Source of the DNA: Paracidovorax wautersii
GTDB lineage: Bacteria > Pseudomonadota > Gammaproteobacteria > Burkholderiales > Burkholderiaceae_C
Assembly: GCF_900113035.1 (NCBI RefSeq)
Contig: NZ_FONX01000008.1
Coordinates: forward strand, 124,001 to 188,000
Reading direction: 5' to 3'
Length of the DNA: 64,000 nucleotides
Part shown: piece after piece, positions 55,884 to 62,132 of the stretch
How the letters are laid out: each line of letters begins with the position of its first letter
Position numbering within the stretch: position 1 is the stretch's first letter
Translations under genes and position numbers: made by a program
Notes under the pieces: generated by a model
What the model saw: the letters and a program-made list of their open reading frames with translations, nothing else
The model's database searches: none
Told to the model about the DNA's origin: nothing

Positions 55884-57095
55884 ATGTCCACCGCAATGAC
55901 CTCCTCCCTTGCATCACCCGCCTGGCCCCTGCGCCGCCTGGGGCCCGACGCCGCGCTGTGGCTCGTGGTGTCCGTGCTGATGATGTTCCTCGCCGCGTCG
56001 AGCGCGCCCTCGCCCCTCTACGCGCTGTACCGCGAGATGTGGGGCTTCTCGGCCCTCAGCCTCACCGTGATCTTCTCCAGCTATGCGTTCGCGCTGCTGG
56101 CGGCGCTGCTGTGCTTCGGCGCGCTGTCGGACCACGTCGGGCGGCGCAGCGTGGTGGTGGCCTCGCTGGTGCTGGAGTTCGTCTCGATGCTGGCCTTCTG
56201 GCATGCCGACTCGGTCGCCTGGCTGGTGGCGGCCCGCCTGCTGCAGGGCCTGGCCACGGGCATGGCGACCAGCGCGCTGAGCGCCCTGCTGGTGGACCTG
56301 CACCCCGTGCGCGGCCCGCTGATGAACACCCTGGCGCCCATGACCGGCATGGCCGTCGGCGCGCTCGGCACCAGCCTGCTGGTGCAGTACCTGCCCGCGC
56401 CGACGCACCTGGTGTTCGAGCTGCTGCTGGTGGTGGTCGCGCTGCAGTGCGCCGCCGCCTTCTGGCTGCCGGAGACGGTGGCGCGCCGCCCGGGCGCCTG
56501 GCGTTCGCTGGTGCCGCGCATGCACGTGCCGCAGGCCGCGCGGGCGCCGATGCTGCGCATCCTGCCGCTGAGCACGGCCGGCTGGGCGCTGGGCGGCTTC
56601 TATCTTTCGCTCGGCCCCTCGCTGGGCCGGCTGGTGACGCACAGCGCCTCGCCCCTGGTGGGCGGGCTGCTGATCTCCGCCCTGGTGCTGCCGGGCGCGC
56701 TGGCCATCGCGGTGTCGCGCCACCACGCCCCGCGCACCGTGCTGCAGGGCAGCGCCGTGGCGCTGGCGGTGGGCCTGGCGATCACGCTCACGGGCGTGGC
56801 CTGCCACAGCACGGCGGGCTTCTTCGCCGGCACGCTGGTGGCGGGCCTGGGCTTCGGCGCGGGCTTCAGCGCCTCGGTGCGCAGCCTGGTGCCGCTGGCC
56901 TCGGCGCAGGACAGGGCTGGCCTCATGGCCAGCTTCTTCGTGCTGAGCTACCTGGCCTTCAGCCTGCCGGCCATCGCCGCGGGCGTGCTCACCGGGCTCT
57001 ATGGCCTGCAGCCCACGGCGATGGGCTACGGCCTGCTGCTGATCGCGCTGGCCTCCACGGCCGCGTTCACGGCGCGCGCCGTGCCCACGCGCTGA
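55884..57095 (+). CDS. MFS exporter
   Basis: A 403-residue membrane transporter with 12 predicted helices in two halves. The loop 2-3 motif is FGALSDHVGRRSVVVASLVL, and helix-1 region is MMFLAASSAPSPLYALYREM, typical of the drug/arabinose-exporter-like MFS group. Probably exports a toxic or waste compound sensed by the divergent TetR repressor. The ATG at 55884 lies immediately after the second operator. The 3' end faces the DUF2062 gene across a palindromic element. Confidence 0.9.
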   Translation: MSTAMTSSLASPAWPLRRLGPDAALWLVVSVLMMFLAASSAPSPLYALYREMWGFSALSLTVIFSSYAFALLAALLCFGALSDHVGRRSVVVASLVLEFVSMLAFWHADSVAWLVAARLLQGLATGMATSALSALLVDLHPVRGPLMNTLAPMTGMAVGALGTSLLVQYLPAPTHLVFELLLVVVALQCAAAFWLPETVARRPGAWRSLVPRMHVPQAARAPMLRILPLSTAGWALGGFYLSLGPSLGRLVTHSASPLVGGLLISALVLPGALAIAVSRHHAPRTVLQGSAVALAVGLAITLTGVACHSTAGFFAGTLVAGLGFGAGFSASVRSLVPLASAQDRAGLMASFFVLSYLAFSLPAIAAGVLTGLYGLQPTAMGYGLLLIALASTAAFTARAVPTR

Positions 57096-57137
57096 GGCAC
57101 CGCAAGAGAGCGCCCGGCCTCATCCTGACTACTTGGA

Positions 57138-57245
57138 GCGGCTCACAAAACCCAGCGAAGCGGTTCTGGGGAGGCGCCGCATCGAAGGCAGTACGGGTAG
57201 TACGACGAGATGCGGCAACGACGCCAACAGGGTTGCGTGAGCCGC
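57138..57245. repeat. Short palindromic element with nested hairpins
   Basis: A 108-bp element between convergent genes. Outer arms are GCGGCTCAC-AA-AACCC (57138-57153) and GGGTT-GC-GTGAGCCGC (57230-57245). An inner hairpin has arms GCCGCATC (57176-57183) and GATGCGGC (57209-57216) around GTAC...GTAC. It may act as a bidirectional terminator or be a mobile REP-like repeat; it resembles the 269-bp element at 5848 in layout, not in sequence. Confidence 0.65.
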
Positions 57246-57247
57246 GC

Positions 57248-57826
57248 TTACCGCCTGCGCTGCGCCCGGTGCCACACCGGCACCAGCCACAGCGCCTGCA
57301 CCGCCGCATAGCCCGCGAGCGCGAAGGCCAGCGCCAGCAGCGGCAGGCCCACGGCCAGCGGCGCGCCCAGCGCCTGTATCCACGTCGCCACCGCCTCCAC
57401 GCCGCCCGAGGCGGACCAGCCCTCCCAAGCCGGCAGCCGCTGCTCGCCCGGCAGCACCCAGGCGCCCACCTGGAAGGCCAGCGCATAGAGCGGCAGCGTG
57501 GTGAGGGGGTTGGTGTAGAGCGTGGCCGCCGCGCCCGCCACCGCGTTGCCGCGCAGCGCGGCGCAGGCCGCCACCGTGGCGGGCACCTGCAGGGGCCCGG
57601 GGATCAGCCCGCAGAAGAGCCCGGCGGCCGTGCCCCGCGCCAGGGCCTCGCGCCGCAGGCACAGCAGCTGGCGCCGCTCCAGCCAGGGGCGCAGCCGCGC
57701 GAGAAAGGGGCGCTCCATGAGCGCGCGGGTGGCGGGCTCCTGCCGGCGCAGCCAGCGGCGCACGCCGGTCATCGCACGGGCCAGCGGCTGCGCCAGCCAG
57801 CCGGCCAGCGCCCAGCCGGCGCTCAC
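57248..57826 (-). CDS. DUF2062 membrane protein
   Basis: A 192-residue inner-membrane protein of the DUF2062 family. After a basic N-terminal region (MTGVRRWLRRQEPATRALME) come hydrophobic stretches with the family pattern ARGTAAGLFCGLIPGPLQVP, YTNPLTTLPLYALAFQVGAW and a final helical pair LPLLALAFALAGYAAVQALW. Function unknown. A GTG at 57826 is chosen as the start because it overlaps the stop of the upstream small ORF in the usual coupling pattern (GTGA); an ATG at 57772 is the alternative. Confidence 0.75.
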   Translation of the reverse strand: MSAGWALAGWLAQPLARAMTGVRRWLRRQEPATRALMERPFLARLRPWLERRQLLCLRREALARGTAAGLFCGLIPGPLQVPATVAACAALRGNAVAGAAATLYTNPLTTLPLYALAFQVGAWVLPGEQRLPAWEGWSASGGVEAVATWIQALGAPLAVGLPLLALAFALAGYAAVQALWLVPVWHRAQRRR

Positions 57827-57987
57827 AGCGCCACCGCCACGGCGGTGGCCGTGCCCCAGGCCCCGGTCAGGGCCGCGAGCAGGCGCACGTCGCTGCGCTC
57901 GTTGCCGCCGCGCCAGCTCAGCCAGGTGGTGAGCGCGAACGCGGCCAGCATGGTGGCCATCACGGCCTCGAACATCGTCAGATCCAT
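57823..57987 (-). CDS. Small membrane protein ORF coupled to the DUF2062 gene
   Basis: A 54-residue frame beginning MDLTMFEAVMATMLAAFALT and ending in GTATAVAVAL. The peptide has two hydrophobic helices (about 6-25 and 36-54) around a charged loop RGGNERSDVR, so it looks like a small two-helix membrane protein. Its TGA overlaps the GTG start of the DUF2062 gene by three bases. No family recognised; the coupling and clean frame argue for a real gene. Confidence 0.55.
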   Translation of the reverse strand: MDLTMFEAVMATMLAAFALTTWLSWRGGNERSDVRLLAALTGAWGTATAVAVAL

Positions 57988-58022
57988 GGCATCGGTCCTT
58001 TCAGGCTACCAGCAGTGGGGGC

Positions 58023-59030
58023 TCAGGCGCCCTTGCCCGGCAGGGCCGGAGGCGTGCCGTTGCCGCCTTCGCCGCCGCCGTCCTTGCCGCGCGAGGTCCA
58101 GAGCGAAGCCACGATGGAGCCGGCGATCAGCGCACCCGTCACCAGCAGCGCATAGCCGATCGGGATCTTGTAGAGGTCGATCAGCAGCATCTTCGCGCCG
58201 ATGAACACCAGCACCATCGCCAGGCCGTAGGCCAGCAGGTGGAAGCGGTCCGCCAGATCGGCCAGCAGGAAGTACAGCGCGCGCAGGCCCAGGATGGCGA
58301 AGATGTTGGCCGTGAGCACAATGAACGGGTCGCTGGTGATGGCGAAGATGGCCGGGATGCTGTCCACCGCGAAGATCACGTCCGTCACGCCGATCATGAT
58401 CAGCACCACGAAGAGCGGGGTGAAGCGCTTCACGCCATCGACCATGGTGGTCATCTTCTCGCCGTCGAAGTGGTCCGACATGCGGATGCGCTTGCGCAGG
58501 AACTTGAGCACCGGGTTGGTGGAGATGTCCGGCTCCTGGCCTGCGGCGATCCACATCTTCACGCCGGTGATGACCAGGAACGCGCCGAACACGTAGAGCA
58601 GCCAGTGGAAGGTGGCCAGCAGCCAGGCGCCCGCCAGGATCAGCACCGTGCGCAGCACGATGGCGCCGATGATGCCGATGATGAGCGCGCGCTTCTGGTA
58701 TTCCGCCGGCACGGCGAAGTAGCTGAAGATCATCAGGAAGACGAAGATGTTGTCCACCGACAGGCTCTTTTCCACGAGGTAGCCGGTGATGAACTGCATC
58801 GACACCGTGTTGGCCACCTCCCGGCCCTGCGAGCCGTCCAGATACCACCACAAGAGGCCCACGAACACGAAGGCCAGCGAGAACCAGAGCACGCTCCACT
58901 TGAGCGCCTCCTTCATGGTCACCTTGTGCGCACCCTGGCGCTCCATCACCAGCAGGTCGATGGCGATGGCGATCACGACGAACAGGCCGAAGCCGGCCCA
59001 CATCAGCGGAGTTCCGATGGTTTCGACCAT
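58023..59030 (-). CDS. terC: TerC/Alx-family membrane transporter
   Basis: A 335-residue inner-membrane protein with about nine helices. Signature stretches are FITGYLVEKSLSVDNIFVFL with the conserved Asp, LFVVLIMIGVTDVIFAVDSI and FAILGLRALYFLLADLADRF. Members of this family are linked to manganese export and envelope metal homeostasis, so Mn2+ efflux is the best inference. The ATG at 59030 has GAGGAGG upstream. I looked for a yybP-ykoY manganese riboswitch in the leader and did not recognise its core. A short reading frame ends within the ribosome-binding site. Confidence 0.9.
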   Translation of the reverse strand: MVETIGTPLMWAGFGLFVVIAIAIDLLVMERQGAHKVTMKEALKWSVLWFSLAFVFVGLLWWYLDGSQGREVANTVSMQFITGYLVEKSLSVDNIFVFLMIFSYFAVPAEYQKRALIIGIIGAIVLRTVLILAGAWLLATFHWLLYVFGAFLVITGVKMWIAAGQEPDISTNPVLKFLRKRIRMSDHFDGEKMTTMVDGVKRFTPLFVVLIMIGVTDVIFAVDSIPAIFAITSDPFIVLTANIFAILGLRALYFLLADLADRFHLLAYGLAMVLVFIGAKMLLIDLYKIPIGYALLVTGALIAGSIVASLWTSRGKDGGGEGGNGTPPALPGKGA

Positions 59031-59034
59031 GGCG

Positions 59035-59154
59035 TCAGCCCTCCTCGCGCCGCAGGGGCGCACCAATGGCTACGGGAAACGGGGCGGCAACGCAGCCGCG
59101 CCCGGCCGGCATGGCGCCTTGCGGCGCCAGGGGGAGTCGGGAAGTTGTCGTCAT
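59035..59154 (-). CDS. Possible leader ORF ahead of terC
   Basis: A 39-codon frame beginning MTTTSRLPLAPQGAMPAGRG and stopping five bases before the terC ATG, overlapping the terC ribosome-binding site. An AGGA lies about 10 bases upstream of its ATG at 59154. It could couple terC translation to passage of ribosomes through the leader, or simply be a chance frame in GC-rich DNA. No similarity recognised. Confidence 0.3.
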   Translation of the reverse strand: MTTTSRLPLAPQGAMPAGRGCVAAPFPVAIGAPLRREEG

Positions 59155-59242
59155 GGCGAAGCGATCCTGTAGGTTCGTCAAAGAAGGAGAAGAAAAAGAG
59201 CCGGAAAAAGGCGAGGGACACACGAGCCGGCACTGTCGCCCG

Positions 59243-59276
59243 TTACGGCGCGCGAAGAAAGATAGCCGCGCCGTAA
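59243..59276. promoter_or_regulatory. Inverted repeat in the terC-nhaR gap
   Basis: TTACGGCGCG and its exact complement-inverse CGCGCCGTAA, separated by 14 bases. It lies between the two divergent genes and could be a hairpin in the terC leader or an operator. Confidence 0.45.
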
Positions 59277-59282
59277 GATCAC

Positions 59283-59297
59283 TTCGGTTTTTCCGAA
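59283..59297. promoter_or_regulatory. LysR-type box (T-N11-A) before nhaR
   Basis: TTCGG-TTTTT-CCGAA, a perfect interrupted dyad fitting the T-N11-A rule of LysR operators. It is 27 bases before the nhaR start and within the divergent terC control region, so it may serve both. Confidence 0.6.
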
Positions 59298-59324
59298 CTG
59301 TTTCGCTTCTTTGTCCTACAAAAA

Positions 59325-60215
59325 ATGAGCCAGAGCTTCAACTACCGGCATCTCTACTACTTCTGGGTCGTCGCCAAGGAAGGCGGCCTGGCCCGCGCCG
59401 CAGAGCGCCTGGACATGGCCGTGCAGACCATCAGCGCCCAGGTGCGCTCGCTGGAAAAAGACCTGGGCACCGCCCTGCTGCGCGCCGAGGGCCGCAACCT
59501 GGTGCTGACCGACGCCGGCGTGGCCGCCATGCACGAGGCCGACCAGATCTTCGCCCTGGGCGAGCAACTGCCCCACCGCGTGGCCGAAGCCGCCACCGGC
59601 CGCATCCTGCGGCTGAACCTGGGCATTTCGGACGGCATCGCCAAGGTGGCCGTCCACCGCCTGCTCACCCCCGTGCTGGACGCGCCCCACTTGCGTTTGC
59701 TGTGCCACGAAGGCGAATTCCAGCCCCTGCTGGGCGAGTTGGCCCTGCACAAGCTCGACGCCGTGCTGGCCGACCGCCCCGCCCCGCCCAACCCGGCCCT
59801 CAAGACCACCAGCCAGCTGCTGGGCACCAGCCCCCTCGCCTGGTACGCCCCGCCCCAGTGGGCCGAGGCGGCGGCCCGGAACTTCCCCCAGAGCCTCGCC
59901 GTCGTGCCCGTGCTGCTACCGACCGAACACGCCGCCGCCCGCGCCCGCATCGACCACTGGCTGGAACGCGAACGCATCCGCCCGCGCATCGCGGGTGAAT
60001 TCGAGGACAGCGCCCTGCTCGCCACGTTCGCGAGCACGGGCATGGGCGTGATGCCCGCGCCGGAGTCGATGGGCGAGCATCTGGCGCGCACGCATGGGCT
60101 GGTGGCGGTGGGCGTGACCGCGGATGTGCAGGAGCAGTTTCACCTGATCTTCAGCGCGAGGAAGGTGATGCATCCGTTGGTGGTGAGGTTGGTGGAGGGG
60201 CGGGGGTTGGATTGA
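59325..60215 (+). CDS. nhaR: LysR-family regulator, NhaR type
   Basis: A 296-residue regulator. The opening SFNYRHLYYFWVVAKEGGLA is the mark of NhaR, followed by RAAERLDMAVQTISAQVRSL as the helix-turn-helix and a C-terminal effector domain (FEDSALLATFASTGMGVMPA). NhaR of E. coli responds to Na+/Li+ and activates an antiporter; here no nhaA gene adjoins and the divergent gene is terC, so its target is probably terC or distant. The ATG at 59325 fits. Downstream the base composition changes, marking the edge of acquired DNA. Confidence 0.9.
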   Translation: MSQSFNYRHLYYFWVVAKEGGLARAAERLDMAVQTISAQVRSLEKDLGTALLRAEGRNLVLTDAGVAAMHEADQIFALGEQLPHRVAEAATGRILRLNLGISDGIAKVAVHRLLTPVLDAPHLRLLCHEGEFQPLLGELALHKLDAVLADRPAPPNPALKTTSQLLGTSPLAWYAPPQWAEAAARNFPQSLAVVPVLLPTEHAAARARIDHWLERERIRPRIAGEFEDSALLATFASTGMGVMPAPESMGEHLARTHGLVAVGVTADVQEQFHLIFSARKVMHPLVVRLVEGRGLD

Positions 60216-60458
60216 AGGGTTGGCCTGGAATTGGTTTGTGGTGAATGACTGCAGAAGGCTGATATCGGTCGTTCGCCATGAACACGCCGAACGACTGCCT
60301 AATCTGGGACCCGACATTTGCAACCACCAATTTTTTTACCGCTTCACATGCCTTCGCCCGGCCGCGGAAGGCGCAGGAGCGAATGATCTTGGGTGCCGGC
60401 TGTAGACAGGCGCACCAAGTCGCCGAAAATCACCCGACTCCAGCGTCGCTCTGTTTTC
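60216..60458. other. Non-coding junction before the defence genes
   Basis: About 240 bases with no supported gene. Composition shifts to A+T-rich within it (for example ACCACCAATTTTTTTACCGC and TTTTCCTATTGTTCTTTG). A short dyad GTCGTTCG...CGAACGAC (60267-60294) is present. No tRNA, integrase or att repeat was recognised, so the insertion mode is not visible. Confidence 0.5.
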
Positions 60459-62132
60459 CTATTGTTCTTTGTACACAAACGGCGCCGCATAGCCAAAGTA
60501 TTCATTTTGAACTGTGCGTTGCACATCCCATCGCCTAGCTGCCGCAGGGCGATCCCGTTGATCTGCATAGGTAAGGATCAAGCGCCTCTTGGCGCGAGAA
60601 ACCCCGACGAAATAGGTACATCGGCTTTCATCCTGATCGCCAAAGAAGATTTCGTTTTCGACAGCCATGATGATGACCGAATCGAACTCAAGCCCCTTAC
60701 TCTTATGGATGGTCAGGATTCGTACGGCTTGATCGTCTGAGAATCGCGCAAGAGCCTTGGGCAAGTCAGGCTCCATCTTTAGCAGCTCCTCGATTCTGGC
60801 CTTGGTATCACGAACCACCTCTTTCAACCGATCGAGCGACTCGTAATCCGGGGAAAGCGACATCAGTGTTTGGATGCTGACTTGCTTCAGGAATGCCTGA
60901 ACCAACTTCCACCAGCCGGAGAATGGCTCATCAACAAGCTCGGCGATGGCTGTCTCTTTCCGCTGCTGCTTGACGAGCCGATCAAGGTTCTTGCGCGCGT
61001 TTGATTGAATCTCTTCATCAGCAAAAGGGATCAGCTGATTCATGAGCCGAATCCAGGCTTTGGGCTCGCGCTGACCATAGAGGCAGGAGAGATAGTCCAC
61101 AATCAAACGTGCAGCCGGCTCGACCGTGATGTCCTGCATCTGCTGCTCGTTGCGGAAGGGTATGCCACGCGCCTCAAGTGCTGCCATTAAATGATCGGCG
61201 TACAGGTCGAGCTGATTCCGAATCAGGACCGCAATTTCCGCGGGTGGCAGCTGCTCGGTCTTTATCCAGCCTTCAATCAAACCTGCGAGGTAGTCAGCCT
61301 CCTGACGACTATCTTCGAAGCGCCAAGCAAATATCTCGCCTTCGTCGCCGGCAAGCTGCTCATCAGGCATGACCGATGAGGGGTCAAGCTTGCGAATGAT
61401 CTCGTTCTGCAGGCGGAGCAGTCGCGGCTTTGAGCGAAAGTTGCGGTACATATTGAGTGGAGTGGCATCAAAGTCGGCAACAAAAGCCTGAAAAATTCCA
61501 TTCATGGCCCCAGCCCAGCCCATGATTTTCTGTTTGGTGTCGCCCACGGCAGTCAAGCGAATGTTCGTACCTTGAAAGGCGAGCTTGAGCAACTCGTACT
61601 GCAAGTTAGTGCAGTCCTGGAACTCGTCGAGGAAGACGTCGCCGTAGGTTTGCCGAATGGCGTTTCTCGCGAATGCAGACTGTCGCAGAATCTGAATCGC
61701 AAACGGCACCAGATCAGAAAACTCGATCAAGGTCCGTGAAGGGCCAAGCTTTCGATCTGCAATTTTGTACCCAACATCCAGCGCATACACCCCCGTCAGC
61801 ACCGGACGGAAACGATCAATGATGCGCTTGGCAAATGCGTGAAAGGTATAGCTATCAAACCGGGAGGCAAGCGCGGAACCACAGCGCCGCTTGACCCGCT
61901 CTTTCAGGTTGCTACTGGCGTCAACCTTGAACGAAATGGCCAGAATCCGTTTTGGATAACGACAGGTCCCCGTGCGTAGCAGGAAGTCCGCTCGCTGCGC
62001 AAGCATTTCGGTCTTTCCCGCTCCTGGGCCCGCTGTCAAAGCGAGGCTGCGCGCCTGCTCCTTGGCTGCTAGAAGTGCGTTCGGTTCAAGGGTCAGCCCA
62101 TCTGCAGGCTTCCAGGCATCGACCGCAATCAC
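60459..62132 (-). CDS. gajB: UvrD-like helicase, Gabija protein GajB
   Basis: A 557-residue superfamily 1 helicase. Motifs in order: LTAGPGAGKTEML (I), DVFLDEFQDCTNLQYELL (II), LTAVGDTKQKIMGWAGA (III), NMYRNFRSKPRLLRLQ (IV), VRILTIHKSKGLEFDS (V) and CTYFVGVSRAKRRLIL (VI). It is shorter than UvrD or PcrA, as in Gabija GajB. In Gabija, GajB works with the GajA nuclease-ATPase against phage. The start is a GTG overlapping the GajA-like stop (GTGA), so the genes are coupled. Codon use is A+T-richer than upstream genes. A UvrD-like repair helicase is the alternative, less likely given the partner. Confidence 0.85.
   Translation of the reverse strand: MIAVDAWKPADGLTLEPNALLAAKEQARSLALTAGPGAGKTEMLAQRADFLLRTGTCRYPKRILAISFKVDASSNLKERVKRRCGSALASRFDSYTFHAFAKRIIDRFRPVLTGVYALDVGYKIADRKLGPSRTLIEFSDLVPFAIQILRQSAFARNAIRQTYGDVFLDEFQDCTNLQYELLKLAFQGTNIRLTAVGDTKQKIMGWAGAMNGIFQAFVADFDATPLNMYRNFRSKPRLLRLQNEIIRKLDPSSVMPDEQLAGDEGEIFAWRFEDSRQEADYLAGLIEGWIKTEQLPPAEIAVLIRNQLDLYADHLMAALEARGIPFRNEQQMQDITVEPAARLIVDYLSCLYGQREPKAWIRLMNQLIPFADEEIQSNARKNLDRLVKQQRKETAIAELVDEPFSGWWKLVQAFLKQVSIQTLMSLSPDYESLDRLKEVVRDTKARIEELLKMEPDLPKALARFSDDQAVRILTIHKSKGLEFDSVIIMAVENEIFFGDQDESRCTYFVGVSRAKRRLILTYADQRDRPAAARRWDVQRTVQNEYFGYAAPFVYKEQ

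Noticed and set aside
58000..59320. yybP-ykoY manganese riboswitch upstream of terC
   Set aside because: TerC/Alx genes often have one, but I could not find the conserved core on the minus strand of the leader; the GGGGGAGTC seen at 59130 is on the wrong strand.
60216..60458. Attachment site or transposase remnant at the edge of the defence island
   Set aside because: No direct repeat, tRNA end or transposase-like protein could be found in the 243-base gap.
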